Shown here: positions 16,466-26,301 of the stretch, in pieces | Layout: the number at the start of each line of letters is the position of its first letter | Position numbering within the stretch: position 1 is the stretch's first letter | From: Ferdinandcohnia sp036962685 | GTDB lineage: Bacteria > Bacillota > Bacilli > Bacillales > Bacillaceae_L | Direction of reading: 5' to 3' | Assembly: GCF_036962685.1 (NCBI RefSeq) | Contig: NZ_JBALOP010000014.1 | Coordinates: forward strand, 1-64,000 | Length of the DNA stretch: 64,000 nucleotides | Made by a program: the position numbers and the translations under genes | The notes under the pieces: generated by a model | Told to the model about the DNA's origin: nothing | Database searches by the model: none | The model's input: only the letters and a program-made list of their open reading frames with translations

Positions 16466-17242
16466 TTACTCGATATTTGCTTTATTCGCATAGAAATACA
16501 TCCATGCCATGAATCCACCGCCACCAATTAAGTTTCCAATAGTGACTGGAATCAAATTGTGGATAACACCATTTACTGTGACAGAATCCGGATGATTCAT
16601 CACAAACGATACTGCAAACGTACACATATTAGCAATGCTGTGCTCATAGCCAGAGATAAAAAAGCAAAATACCAATAACATCATAATAAATATCTTTGAA
16701 CCGTCACCACGCATTCCCATTGGTAGAAAAAAGGCGAGGCACACAAGCCAATTACAGAGGAGCCCCCGGAAAAATAGTTGAGGAATGGACAATTGTGTTT
16801 TGTTTTTGGCTACTGTTAACAGAAATTCATTTACAAGTTCACCCTCGAACAAACCAGTCATAAAAATTAAAAACGCAAAGAAAATGGCACCGATAATATT
16901 TCCAATATAGCTATAAAGCCACATTTGGCCAACCACTTTCCACTTCATTTTTTTACGCAGTGCCGCATATGAGTAATAAAAAGTATCTCCTGTAAATAAA
17001 TCTCCACCACCGTATGCAATGAGGATTATTGCGGCACCGAATGTTATCGCAGCAATAGGAAAAGCAACTGGTGATTGTTGTACGAAAAAAAAATTACCTG
17101 TTCGAAAAGCAACAATTACCCCAAACCCAATAAACATACTGGCTAATACTGCTCTTAAAAAATAGATGAACCTGCTATTTTGAAATGTATCACGGCGAGA
17201 TAGTGCTAGTTGTTCAATACTTGATAGTAGTTTAGATTCCAT
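16466..17242 (-). CDS. Formate/nitrite transporter family protein
   Basis: 258 residues, six membrane segments. FNT signatures are GGGDLFTGDT after the second segment, NWLVCLAFFLP and GYEHSIANM. FNT channels move formate, nitrite, lactate or hydrosulfide with protons. It lies directly after ldh on the same strand, so a role in exporting fermentation acid (lactate or formate) is plausible but unproven. Confidence 0.9.
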   Translation of the reverse strand: MESKLLSSIEQLALSRRDTFQNSRFIYFLRAVLASMFIGFGVIVAFRTGNFFFVQQSPVAFPIAAITFGAAIILIAYGGGDLFTGDTFYYSYAALRKKMKWKVVGQMWLYSYIGNIIGAIFFAFLIFMTGLFEGELVNEFLLTVAKNKTQLSIPQLFFRGLLCNWLVCLAFFLPMGMRGDGSKIFIMMLLVFCFFISGYEHSIANMCTFAVSFVMNHPDSVTVNGVIHNLIPVTIGNLIGGGGFMAWMYFYANKANIE

Positions 17243-17264
17243 ACATTTTCACCCGCTTAACCGC

Positions 17265-17360
17265 AAATCAAATGCGCCTTAGCTTATTTGCGCCAATTTG
17301 TTCCAAGACTGCTCGAAAAATTACCTTTTATAAATAGGGGCATCTACCAGAGGCTTTAGC
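17265..17360. repeat. Family-1 intergenic repeat, copy 1
   Basis: Begins AAATCAAATGCGCCTTAGC and ends GGCATCTACCAGAGGCTTTA. It shares both ends with copies at 36608, 37234 and 39198 but lacks the central module of the last two. Its right end touches the ldh stop codon. Confidence 0.7.
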
Positions 17361-18333
17361 TTTTTCGTTTCACCTCATCAAAATATGGTTCAAGAATTTT
17401 TTTCAACACATTTGCACTATTCTCAAACTTTTTTTGTTCCTCTTCATCTAACTCCAGTTCCATGATTTCACGGATTCCGTTTCGGTTAATCACGCAGGGA
17501 ACCCCAATATAAACATTTTCCTGCCCATAATATCCATCCATATGGGCTGAAACTGTTAAAACGGCATTTTCATTCGAAAATATAGCTTTGGTGATTCGTG
17601 CTAATCCCATCGCAATTCCGTAGTAGGTTGCTCCCTTACTTTTAATAATCTCGTAGGCAGCGTCTCGTACACGTATAAAAATATCATCTAAGTCTTCTTT
17701 TTTATACTTCTCATTACGCTCTATTACTTTCTTGATTGGGAGTGCGCCTATGTACGCAGAGCTATACACGGGTAATTCACTATCACCATGTTCTCCAATA
17801 ATATAGGCATGAATATTTTTCGGGGCAATATCAAAATAATCCCCTAGTAAGTATCGAAAGCGTGCTGTATCTAAAATAGTTCCAGATCCTATAACACGTT
17901 CCTTCGGTAGTCCGCTATATTTCCATGTTGCATATGTTAAAATATCAACCGGATTCGTGGCGACTAAGAAGATTCCATCAAATCCACTTTCCATCACGTT
18001 ATCAACTATTTCTTTAAAGATTTTAAGGTTTTTTTCAACTAGGTCTAATCTGGTTTCTCCAGGCTTTTGATTGGCTCCCGCACAAATGACAACTAGATCA
18101 ACTTTTCTACAATCATTGTAACTTCCGAATTTAATCAGAGTAGGATTTCCTGAAAAAGCTTTTCCATGATTAAGATCAAGTACGTCCCCTTTTGCTTTCT
18201 CCTCATTTACGTCAATCATAATTAGTTCATTGACAATTCCCTGATTCATTAAGGCAAAAGCATAGCTAGATCCAACAAAACCAGTCCCTATCAGGGCTAC
18301 TCGACTTACACGATCCCCTATATTTATACTCAT
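17356..18333 (-). CDS. ldh: L-lactate dehydrogenase
   Basis: 325 residues. NAD-binding GTGFVG at 16-21, substrate/catalytic Arg95 in GETR, Asp155 in TILDTARFR and the proton donor His182 in GEHGDSELPVYS. It reduces pyruvate to L-lactate and regenerates NAD+ in fermentation. Strong ribosome site TGGAGG. Gene order with the FNT channel suggests shared fermentative use. Confidence 0.95.
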   Translation of the reverse strand: MSINIGDRVSRVALIGTGFVGSSYAFALMNQGIVNELIMIDVNEEKAKGDVLDLNHGKAFSGNPTLIKFGSYNDCRKVDLVVICAGANQKPGETRLDLVEKNLKIFKEIVDNVMESGFDGIFLVATNPVDILTYATWKYSGLPKERVIGSGTILDTARFRYLLGDYFDIAPKNIHAYIIGEHGDSELPVYSSAYIGALPIKKVIERNEKYKKEDLDDIFIRVRDAAYEIIKSKGATYYGIAMGLARITKAIFSNENAVLTVSAHMDGYYGQENVYIGVPCVINRNGIREIMELELDEEEQKKFENSANVLKKILEPYFDEVKRKS

Positions 18334-18430
18334 TTTTAACCTCCATATAATCCAATAATAACAACAATTAGTATTTGTACATGTAATTAAACTATTCGAG
18401 AAGAAGCGGATATTCCACTAACTCTTCACA

Positions 18431-18464
18431 TAAAAAAAGTACCCCACACAAAGTGGAGTACTCT
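18431..18464 (-). terminator. rnr terminator
   Basis: AGTACTCCAC and GTGGGGTACT pair around TTTGT, followed by seven Ts, directly after the rnr stop. Confidence 0.85.
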
Positions 18465-18467
18465 TGA

Positions 18468-20816
18468 TTATCTTTTCTTTTTCCGTTTCTGACTTTTCTG
18501 CGGTGGGACATTATCAAATTTCTTCTTTTTCTTACGTGGCTTGCGTGTCGACCATTCTCCTTCGTTGCTACGATCACGCTTCTTGTTTTCGTCATTATCA
18601 TTTGTTTTGCGACGGTTACTTCTTTTTTCAGACCTGATGATTTGCGGCTTATCTTTTGAGAGCTGACGGCGGCTGCCTTTCATACCCACAACTTCAAAAT
18701 CAACAGAGCGCTCATCTTTATTTACACTAATAACTCGAACCGTAATTTCGTCTCCGATACGGAATACATTCCCAGTACGTTCACCAATCATTGCGTAGCT
18801 TCTCTCATCATAACGATAGTAATCATCTGTAAGATAGCTGACGTGAACAAGTCCTTCAATTGTATTCGGAAGCTCAACAAACATGCCGAAATTTGTCACA
18901 GAGCTAATGATGCCATCGTATTCCTCACCGATTTTATCCATCATATACTCTGCTTTTTTCATGCTATCTGTTTCACGCTCAGCCTCAACCGCACGACGTT
19001 CCATATTTGAGGAATGATCTGCGATTTCCGGAAGTTTTTCCTTCCATTTATCCTGTGTCGCATTATCGAGCTTTCCTTGGATTAAATAGGTACGAATTAA
19101 TCGATGGACGATTAAATCTGGATAGCGTCGAATTGGTGACGTGAAATGCGTGTAAAAGTCAGTTGAAAGCCCAAAGTGTCCGACACTTTCTGGATCGTAT
19201 TTTGCTTGCTTCATTGAGCGCAGCATGACGGTTGAAACAACCATTTCCTCAGGTTTCCCTTGAACAGCTTCTATTACTTCCTGCAATGCACGAGGGTGAA
19301 TCGAATTTCCAGCACCTCTTACAAGATAACCAAAGTTCGTAATGAATTCTAAGAAACGTCTTAGCTTTTCTTCATTTGGATCCTCGTGAATCCGGTAAAT
19401 AAACGGAACATTCATCCAATGAAAATGCTCAGCTACTGTTTCGTTTGCAAGAAGCATAAATTCTTCGATTAATCGTTCTCCAACAGAGCGCTCCCGTAAG
19501 ACGACATCATAAGGTGCTCCTTCATCATCAACAAGAACCTTTGCCTCTTTAAAATCAAAGTCGATCGCTCCACGCTTCATTCGTTTTTCACGGAGGATAG
19601 CAGCAAGTCGTTCCATATCTTCAAACATTGGAACAAGTGGCTCGTATCGTGATCTTAGTTCTTCATCTTTGTCGACCAAAATACTGTTCACATCGGAATA
19701 AGTCATTCGTTCCGTTGTTTTTATTACGCTTTGAAAAATATCATGTTTAACAACTGCACCGTTCCCGTCCACTTCCATCTCACAAGACAATGTTAATCGG
19801 TCAACCTTAGGATTTAATGAACAAATTCCATTAGAAAGACGATGCGGAATCATCGGAATCACCCGATCCACAAGGTAAATACTTGTTCCACGGTCACTTG
19901 CTTCCTTATCAATAGGTGAACCTTCCGTAACATAATGAGTAACATCCGCAATATGTACGCCAAGTTTGTAATGACCATTTTCAAGCTTAGTAACTGTTAC
20001 CGCGTCATCCAAGTCTTTTGCATCAGCACCATCAATTGTCACGATGACTTCATTTCGTAAGTCGCGTCGGTTTTCGAGATCCTTAGGATCGATAGAGTCA
20101 GGTGTTTTATTCGCCTGCTCTAGTACGTCTTTAGGAAACTCCTGTGGCAGTCCGTGTTTATGAATGACAGAAAGAATATCGATTCCAGGGTCATTTTTGT
20201 GACCTAAGATTTCAATAACTTCACCTTCTGCACTCATTCGTCCTTCTGGATACGTAACAAGCTGAACGACAACCTTATGTCCTTCAATCGCACCCTTTGA
20301 TGCTTGCTTCGGGATAAAAATATCATTGGCAATCTTTTTATCATCCGGAATGACGAATCCAAAGTTTTTGCTTTCAGTGTATGTACCAACAATTGTTTTG
20401 ATACCATGTTCAATAATCCGGACAACTGTACCTTCTTTACGTTGGCCCGAAGATTCCGTGTTAATCCGAACAAGCACGGTATCCCCATGCATGGCGTTTT
20501 TCAATTCAGTTGGTGGAATAAACACATCGTCCATTGTTTTATCTTCTGGTACAACAAAGGCAAATCCCTTCGCGTGCCCTGTGATTTTTCCGCGGACAAG
20601 GTTCATTTTTTCTGGAAGACCATAACGATTACTGCGTGTTCGAACGACTAAACCTTGTTCTTCCATCACGACAAGAGCTTTTACAAAATCTTTAAAATCC
20701 TCTGAGCCTGAGATGCCGAAAGCTTCCTCCAGCTCTTGGACGGTTAGGGGTTTGTATGCTTCTTCCTTCATAAATTCTAATAATTTATTAATATGATTTT
20801 GGATTTCCTGTTCCAT
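18468..20816 (-). CDS. rnr: Ribonuclease R
   Basis: 782 residues. Winged-helix N-terminus, two cold-shock/OB segments (GKITGHAKGFAFV and GTYTESKNFGFV), the RNB nuclease domain with DGADAKDLDDAVTV (metal-binding Asp cluster), an S1 domain near 630-710 and a very basic Lys/Arg tail. It is a 3'-5' exonuclease for structured RNA, including messages released by tmRNA. Start ATG 20816 follows GGGAGGG. Neighbours est, secG and smpB are conserved with it in Bacillales. Confidence 0.96.
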   Translation of the reverse strand: MEQEIQNHINKLLEFMKEEAYKPLTVQELEEAFGISGSEDFKDFVKALVVMEEQGLVVRTRSNRYGLPEKMNLVRGKITGHAKGFAFVVPEDKTMDDVFIPPTELKNAMHGDTVLVRINTESSGQRKEGTVVRIIEHGIKTIVGTYTESKNFGFVIPDDKKIANDIFIPKQASKGAIEGHKVVVQLVTYPEGRMSAEGEVIEILGHKNDPGIDILSVIHKHGLPQEFPKDVLEQANKTPDSIDPKDLENRRDLRNEVIVTIDGADAKDLDDAVTVTKLENGHYKLGVHIADVTHYVTEGSPIDKEASDRGTSIYLVDRVIPMIPHRLSNGICSLNPKVDRLTLSCEMEVDGNGAVVKHDIFQSVIKTTERMTYSDVNSILVDKDEELRSRYEPLVPMFEDMERLAAILREKRMKRGAIDFDFKEAKVLVDDEGAPYDVVLRERSVGERLIEEFMLLANETVAEHFHWMNVPFIYRIHEDPNEEKLRRFLEFITNFGYLVRGAGNSIHPRALQEVIEAVQGKPEEMVVSTVMLRSMKQAKYDPESVGHFGLSTDFYTHFTSPIRRYPDLIVHRLIRTYLIQGKLDNATQDKWKEKLPEIADHSSNMERRAVEAERETDSMKKAEYMMDKIGEEYDGIISSVTNFGMFVELPNTIEGLVHVSYLTDDYYRYDERSYAMIGERTGNVFRIGDEITVRVISVNKDERSVDFEVVGMKGSRRQLSKDKPQIIRSEKRSNRRKTNDNDENKKRDRSNEGEWSTRKPRKKKKKFDNVPPQKSQKRKKKR

Positions 20817-20833
20817 TTTTCTTTTCCCTCCCG

Positions 20834-21574
20834 TTACCAATCTAACTGCTCTAGAAATGCATACACATCCTTATGCAGCTGGTCACGTTCTTTGTCTAAG
20901 GTAATGACATGTCCTGACTCCTCGTACCATTTGATCTTTTTAAAATCATTTTCAACCGCTTCATATATAATATTCGCACTATCAGGGTTTATCATTTTGT
21001 CATGACGTGCCTGTGCAACAAAAGTCGGGGAATAAATCATATCGACATTGTCACGTACTTCTGCGATTAGGTTTTGCAGTGCTTTCAATGTATTCATCGG
21101 GGTCTTCTTAAAATCTTCAATCTCTTGTTCGATTTGCTCAGGTGATTTCCCCTCAAAACGCTTGTATTCACGTGCAAATTCAACAACACCCTCATACATC
21201 ACTTCTTCACTTTTTAGATACATTGGGGCACACATCGTCACAATCCCTTTTATAGGTACAGTGTAACCCAATTTTAGGGAAAATACCCCGCCTAGTGACA
21301 ATCCGGCGACTGCGATTTTATCGTATCCTTTATTTTTTAAAAATTGATAGGCGTTCGTAACGTCCTCCCACCAATCTTCAGGGCCTGTATGAACTAGTTC
21401 TTCAGGTGGAACACCGTGACCTTTGTAAATCGGTGCATAACAAGTATAGCCATTTTTTTCAAGAAATCTACCAAGCATCCGTACGTCCGCTGAGTTTCCG
21501 GTAAAACCATGTAATAATAAAATAGCCTTTTCTCCACCTTCAAAAAAGAAAGGTTGAGGTAATTTGATCTTCAT
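20834..21574 (-). CDS. est: Carboxylesterase (alpha/beta hydrolase, Est30/YvaK type)
   Basis: 246 residues. Nucleophile Ser93 in GLSLGG, acid Asp192 in ARHDKMI and His222 in SGHVIT, with oxyanion region LLHGFTGN. This matches the Est30 carboxylesterase or monoacylglycerol lipase-like group, usually found between secG and rnr. Cytoplasmic. The gap to rnr is 17 bp, so they are co-transcribed. Confidence 0.92.
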   Translation of the reverse strand: MKIKLPQPFFFEGGEKAILLLHGFTGNSADVRMLGRFLEKNGYTCYAPIYKGHGVPPEELVHTGPEDWWEDVTNAYQFLKNKGYDKIAVAGLSLGGVFSLKLGYTVPIKGIVTMCAPMYLKSEEVMYEGVVEFAREYKRFEGKSPEQIEQEIEDFKKTPMNTLKALQNLIAEVRDNVDMIYSPTFVAQARHDKMINPDSANIIYEAVENDFKKIKWYEESGHVITLDKERDQLHKDVYAFLEQLDW

Positions 21575-21670
21575 TATGTATAACTCCTTTATGATGACTT
21601 CTATTATGTTTATTTTACGCTTTTTTTCGGTATTCTACTATCGTAACGGAAAGTCCGTTTTGAGCGCAAT

Positions 21671-21702
21671 AAAAAAGGCTAGACATTAACCTGTCTAACC
21701 CA
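21671..21702 (-). terminator. secG terminator
   Basis: GGTTAGACA and TGTCTAGCC pair around GGTTAA, followed by six Ts on the minus strand. Confidence 0.8.
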
Positions 21703-21716
21703 CTTTTTGAGTAGTT

Positions 21717-21953
21717 TTATAGTTCAAAGTAAGAAACTGCAACTGTAAGAACAAAGAATAATACCGCTAGGACCACTGTGATACGATGTAAAACCGCGTC
21801 AAGGCCACGAGCTTTTTGTTTTCCGAATAACTGCTCGGCACCACCAGAGATAGCCCCAGATAAACCTGCGCTTTTACCAGATTGTAATAAGACTATTACA
21901 ATTAACGCAATACATACGATTACTAATAATGTAACAAGAACTCCATGCAACAT
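21717..21953 (-). CDS. secG: Preprotein translocase subunit SecG
   Basis: 78 residues, two membrane segments separated by the signature LLQSGKSAGLSGAISGG. SecG assists SecYE during export. Start ATG 21953 (MLHGVLVTLL) lies about nine bases after AGGAGGTG; the open frame extends upstream without homology. Confidence 0.95.
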   Translation of the reverse strand: MLHGVLVTLLVIVCIALIVIVLLQSGKSAGLSGAISGGAEQLFGKQKARGLDAVLHRITVVLAVLFFVLTVAVSYFEL

Positions 21954-22335
21954 ATAAAACGACACCTCCTGAAAGAACGCATATGACGGTAAGTTAAATG
22001 TACCATAAAAATACAATGTGGACAATACTGCATTTTCTGACACTAGCATTTTTTGGTTAATCGCTAAATTTGGGTTGAGTTCACCACTCGACCTGGGTGA
22101 ACCGCAAAACTACTAATAAGGTGAGGAATTGGGATTTGCCCGATATATTAAGATTATCGTCTGATAAAAATCAATCTATGTCCGATATTTCATCAACAAC
22201 ATCCGATATAATCAAATATTTGTCCAGCATCCTAAAAATGCACTGGATACTCGAACATTTTCCAACGATTCACTTCATTTTTTGCTATGGAAACGTCCAT
22301 ATTAAGGTTGACTACCTTGAAAGGAATGATGTTGA

Positions 22336-22455
22336 GTGGTCAACTTAGACTTTGATGCGTTTATAAAAGAGCAGAAACAGCACAAATCAAATTATTTAGG
22401 CGAGAATACGCAGCAGGGAAAGCAAAAGAAGCAGCAATTGAAAAAAGAAAAATAG
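22336..22455 (+). CDS. Possible 39-residue basic protein
   Basis: GTG start ten bases after AAAGGA. Product starts VNLDFDAFIKEQKQHK and ends in a Gln/Lys-rich tail (GKQKKQQLKKEK). It has no known family and no terminator of its own. Listed because the start context is reasonable and the 670-bp secG-eno interval otherwise holds only repeats. It may be spurious. Confidence 0.2.
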   Translation: MVNLDFDAFIKEQKQHKSNYLGENTQQGKQKKQQLKKEK

Positions 22456-22466
22456 TTTTTGATAGG

Positions 22467-22578
22467 AATTGCGCTTTAGTTTGGTGGAATTGCGCTTTAG
22501 GAAACGTTAATTGCGTTTTAATTTGCAGAATTGCGCTTTACTCCGCAGAATTGCGCTTTACCACCATAATTGTGTTCC
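22467..22578. repeat. Five-copy AATTGCGCTTTA tandem repeat, period 20-21 bp
   Basis: Copies start at 22467, 22488, 22509 (one change), 22529 and 22549, with a degraded sixth near 22568. The spacers are unrelated in sequence but 8-9 bp long, so the 12-mers lie on one face of the helix. It sits between secG and the eno terminator. Confidence 0.75.
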
Positions 22579-22583
22579 CATGA

Positions 22584-22614
22584 AAAAACGACAAGCACCC
22601 GCGCTTGTCGTTTT
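22584..22614 (-). terminator. Terminator of the glycolytic operon (eno)
   Basis: ACGACAAGCGC and GCTTGTCGT pair, followed by six Ts on the minus strand, just after the eno stop. Confidence 0.9.
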
Positions 22615-22626
22615 CCTTTTATAAAA

Positions 22627-23919
22627 TTAACCTCTTAGGTTATAGAATGAGCTTAAGCCATTGTATTGAGCTGTTTCGCCAAGATTGTCTTCGATACGTA
22701 GTAATTGGTTGTATTTTGCAACACGATCCGTACGTGATGGAGCACCAGTCTTGATTTGGCCAGCGTTTGTTGCAACTGCGATGTCAGCGATAGTGCTGTC
22801 CTCTGTTTCACCAGAACGGTGAGAGATAACTGCAGTATAGCCTGCGCGTTTTGCCATTTCGATTGCATCAAATGTTTCTGTTAATGTACCGATTTGGTTT
22901 ACTTTGATTAGGATTGAGTTACCTACGCCTCTTTCAATCCCTTCAGAAAGCTTCTTCGTATTTGTTACGAATAGGTCGTCCCCAACTAATTGAACTTTTT
23001 TACCTAGACGCTCAGTTAGAAGCTTGTGACCTTCCCAGTCGTTTTCGTCTAAACCATCTTCAATTGAGATGATTGGGTATTTTGACACAAGGTCTTCGTA
23101 GAATGCAACCATTTCTTCAGAAGTGAGGACTTTGCCTTCTCCTTTAAGATGGTATTTACCGTCTTCTTTGTTGTAGAACTCAGAAGATGCAGCATCCATT
23201 GCAAGACGTACTTGCTCACCTGGTTTGTAACCAGCTTTTTCAATTGCTTCTACGATTGTTTGTAGAGCTTCTTCATTTGAACCAAGGTTTGGAGCAAATC
23301 CACCTTCATCACCTACAGCTGTGTTTAAGCCTTTTGCATGTAATACTGCTTTTAGGTTATGGAAAATTTCAGTTCCCATGCGAAGTGCTTCCTTGAAGTT
23401 TTCAGCACCTACAGGCATGATCATGAATTCTTGGATATCAACGTTGTTGTCAGCATGCTCTCCACCGTTGATGATGTTCATCATTGGTACTGGAAGAGTT
23501 TTTGAGTTGAAGCCACCAAGGTATTGGTATAAAGGAACTTCTAAAAAGTCAGCTGCTGCACGAGCTACTGCCATAGATACACCAAGAATAGCGTTAGCAC
23601 CTAATTTACCTTTGTTTTCAGTTCCATCAAGCTCGATTAATGCTTGGTCGATTGCCACTTGTTCAGTTACATCGAAGCCGATGATTTCTGCAGCAATGAT
23701 ATCATTTACGTTGTTTACTGCTGTTTGGACACCTTTTCCAAGGTAACGGCTCTTGTCGCCATCACGAAGTTCAACTGCTTCATATTCACCAGTAGAAGCA
23801 CCACTTGGTACTAATGCGCGGCCGAATGCACCTGACTCCGTATATACTTCAACTTCAACTGTAGGATTTCCACGAGAATCTAATACTTCACGAGCGTATA
23901 CATCTACGATAATTGACAT
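22627..23919 (-). CDS. eno: Enolase
   Basis: 430 residues, the usual Bacillus length. ARE(V)LDSRGNPTVEVEV at the N-terminus, GDEGGFAP, the metal-binding GDDLFVTN and the signature ILIKVNQIGTLTET. It converts 2-phosphoglycerate to phosphoenolpyruvate. ATG 23919 follows AAAGGAGAG. Last gene of the glycolytic unit. Confidence 0.98.
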   Translation of the reverse strand: MSIIVDVYAREVLDSRGNPTVEVEVYTESGAFGRALVPSGASTGEYEAVELRDGDKSRYLGKGVQTAVNNVNDIIAAEIIGFDVTEQVAIDQALIELDGTENKGKLGANAILGVSMAVARAAADFLEVPLYQYLGGFNSKTLPVPMMNIINGGEHADNNVDIQEFMIMPVGAENFKEALRMGTEIFHNLKAVLHAKGLNTAVGDEGGFAPNLGSNEEALQTIVEAIEKAGYKPGEQVRLAMDAASSEFYNKEDGKYHLKGEGKVLTSEEMVAFYEDLVSKYPIISIEDGLDENDWEGHKLLTERLGKKVQLVGDDLFVTNTKKLSEGIERGVGNSILIKVNQIGTLTETFDAIEMAKRAGYTAVISHRSGETEDSTIADIAVATNAGQIKTGAPSRTDRVAKYNQLLRIEDNLGETAQYNGLSSFYNLRG

Positions 23920-23947
23920 TAAAAATCTCTCCTTTTTCAAATTAGTT

Positions 23948-25480
23948 TTATTTTATTAAGCTGTTTCCGGTCATTTCTGCTGATTTTTGCACTCCTAGTA
24001 AGTCTAGCATAGTTGGTGCTAAATCTCCTAGTTTTCCATCTTCACGTAGTGCTAAACCTTCTTTTGTGACAATGACTGGTACAGGATTTGTTGTATGTGC
24101 AGTCATTGGCTGTCCTTCAAGGGTAATAACTTCGTCTGAGTTACCATGGTCAGCGGTGACAATCGCTGTTCCACCTTTTGCGAGAATCGCATCAACGATT
24201 TCACCTAGACATTCGTCAACTACTTCAATTGCTTTGATTGTTGGTTCAAGCATTCCTGAGTGACCAACCATATCTGGGTTTGCAAAGTTTAATAAAATTG
24301 CATCATGATTATCTTCAGCAATTTCCTTTAAAAGTGCATCTTTAACCTCGTAAGCACTCATTTCTGGCTTTAGATCATAGGTTGCAACTTTTGGTGAGTT
24401 TATTAAAATTCGAGTTTCACCAGGGAATTCCTGTTCACGTCCACCACTCATAAAGAAGGTAACATGTGGATATTTTTCAGTTTCTGCAATGCGGAGCTGT
24501 TTTAATCCATTTTGTGAAAGCACTTCTCCTAATGTGTTATCCAGATTTGTTGGCTTGAATGCTACATATCCATCGACACTTTCACTAAAGTGTGTTAAGC
24601 ACACAAAGAATAAATCTTTGGGATGCTTTGGCCCACGATCAAATGAACGGAAATCGTCATTTGTGAATGTGTTCGAAATTTGGATAGCACGGTCCGGTCT
24701 GAAATTATAAAAAATCACGGCGTCATTATCTTGGATGGTTGCAACAGGTGAACCGTCTTCTTTCACAATGACAGATGGTAAAACGAACTCATCATAAATG
24801 CCGTTTGCATAGGAATCGTCGACAAGATCGAATGCATTTTTATATGTAGGACCTTCTCCGTAAACCATGGAACGGTATGATTTTTCAACGCGCTCCCAAC
24901 GCTTGTCACGGTCCATTGAGTAATAACGGCCGGACAAGGTTGCAATTTCACCAACACCGTATTCCTTGATTTTCTCATCAAGCTGTTCTAGATAGACTTT
25001 CGCAGTTTGAGGACCAACGTCTCTTCCATCTAAAAAACCATGGATATACACTTTTTCAATGCCTTCTGATGCAGCAAGTCGTAGCAATGCAAAAAGGTGA
25101 TCAATATGGCTGTGTACACCACCATCAGATAATAAACCGAATAAGTGTAGAGCCGTACCATTTTCTTTTGCATGCTTCATAGCAGCAAGGAAGGTTTCAT
25201 TTTTTTCAAATTCGTGCTCGCGGATTGCAACATTTACACGGGTTAAGCTTTGGTAGACGACACGTCCGGCACCGATATTTAAATGTCCTACCTCTGAATT
25301 CCCCATTTGGCCTTCTGGTAAACCAACGGCCTCACCGCTTGCTTGTAAAGTAGCGTGCGGGTATTTATTCCAAAAGCGATCGAAATTTGGTTTATTTGCC
25401 TGCGCAACTGCATTTCCTTTTACTTCATCGCGAAATGCAAATCCATCTAAGATGATTAGTGCAACTGGTGATTTACTCAT
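23948..25480 (-). CDS. gpmI: 2,3-bisphosphoglycerate-independent phosphoglycerate mutase
   Basis: 510 residues. Alkaline-phosphatase-like fold with N-terminal metal motif LIILDGFAFR, phospho-acceptor Ser62 in GNSEVGHLNIGAGR, and the late metal motifs NFANPDMVGH and TADHGNSD. It interconverts 3- and 2-phosphoglycerate with Mn2+ and is pH-sensitive in spores of this group. ATG 25480 overlaps the tpiA stop by 8 bp, with GGAGGCAGG upstream. Confidence 0.97.
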   Translation of the reverse strand: MSKSPVALIILDGFAFRDEVKGNAVAQANKPNFDRFWNKYPHATLQASGEAVGLPEGQMGNSEVGHLNIGAGRVVYQSLTRVNVAIREHEFEKNETFLAAMKHAKENGTALHLFGLLSDGGVHSHIDHLFALLRLAASEGIEKVYIHGFLDGRDVGPQTAKVYLEQLDEKIKEYGVGEIATLSGRYYSMDRDKRWERVEKSYRSMVYGEGPTYKNAFDLVDDSYANGIYDEFVLPSVIVKEDGSPVATIQDNDAVIFYNFRPDRAIQISNTFTNDDFRSFDRGPKHPKDLFFVCLTHFSESVDGYVAFKPTNLDNTLGEVLSQNGLKQLRIAETEKYPHVTFFMSGGREQEFPGETRILINSPKVATYDLKPEMSAYEVKDALLKEIAEDNHDAILLNFANPDMVGHSGMLEPTIKAIEVVDECLGEIVDAILAKGGTAIVTADHGNSDEVITLEGQPMTAHTTNPVPVIVTKEGLALREDGKLGDLAPTMLDLLGVQKSAEMTGNSLIK

Positions 25481-26240
25481 TGCTACCTGCCTCCAAAAGT
25501 TTAACAAAAGAGGAAGCATCAAGACTTGCTCCACCAACTAGAGCACCATCAATATCTGACTGTGCCATGTATTCCTTAATGTTTTCAGGTTTTACACTAC
25601 CACCATATTGAATGCGAACAGCATCTGCTACGTCTTGTGAAAATTGCTTCGCAACAACGTTACGAATGTGTGCACAAGTTTCGTTAGCATCCTGAGCAGA
25701 AGAAGATTTACCTGTTCCAATTGCCCAAATTGGTTCATAGGCAATGACAACCTCTTTTGCTTGTTCAGCTGTAAGGCCTGCTAATGCTTTTTCGATTTGT
25801 GTTCCAACAAGATCGTTTGTTTGACCTGCTTCACGCTGCTCTAATGTCTCACCACAGCATACGATTGGAACTAAACCATGAGCAAACGCTGCAAGTGTTT
25901 TTTGGTTGACTGTTTCATCTGTTTCAGCGAATATTTCACGGCGCTCAGAGTGACCTAGTATCACATAGTCAACACCTAAATCCTTTAATGCTACTGGGCT
26001 GATTTCACCAGTAAATGCTCCGCTCTCTTCAAAATGCATATTTTGAGCACCAATTTTAAGGTCGTAATTTCCTTCTTTTACGTTTGCAACAAGACGCTCT
26101 AAAAATAGTGCTGGTGCACAAACGACAGAGTCAACCTTTTCTGGTGATGGAATTAGACCTTTGATTTCTTCTACAAATTGTACAGATTCAGAGAGAACTT
26201 TATTCATTTTCCAGTTTCCTGCAATGATTGGCTTTCTCAT
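25473..26240 (-). CDS. tpiA: Triosephosphate isomerase
   Basis: 255 residues. Lys11 in GNWKMN, electrophile His97 in LGHSERR, base Glu169 in AYEPIWAIGTG and phosphate loop YGGSVKPEN. It overlaps gpmI by 8 bp. A family-2 repeat separates it from pgk upstream. Confidence 0.98.
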   Translation of the reverse strand: MRKPIIAGNWKMNKVLSESVQFVEEIKGLIPSPEKVDSVVCAPALFLERLVANVKEGNYDLKIGAQNMHFEESGAFTGEISPVALKDLGVDYVILGHSERREIFAETDETVNQKTLAAFAHGLVPIVCCGETLEQREAGQTNDLVGTQIEKALAGLTAEQAKEVVIAYEPIWAIGTGKSSSAQDANETCAHIRNVVAKQFSQDVADAVRIQYGGSVKPENIKEYMAQSDIDGALVGGASLDASSFVKLLEAGSNE

Positions 26241-26301
26241 GTTTCACCATCCCTTTCGATGTTGATCTTAATGGAAAGGTGCTTACTTGCACCGATTTTT
26301 A

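Noticed and set aside
22097..22348. An 83-codon frame between secG and eno
   Set aside because: GTG start without a ribosome site, no family and odd composition; the nearby 22336 frame has a better start, though weak too.
22467..22578. CRISPR array
   Set aside because: Repeats are only 12 bp with 8-9 bp between them, too short for repeats and spacers.
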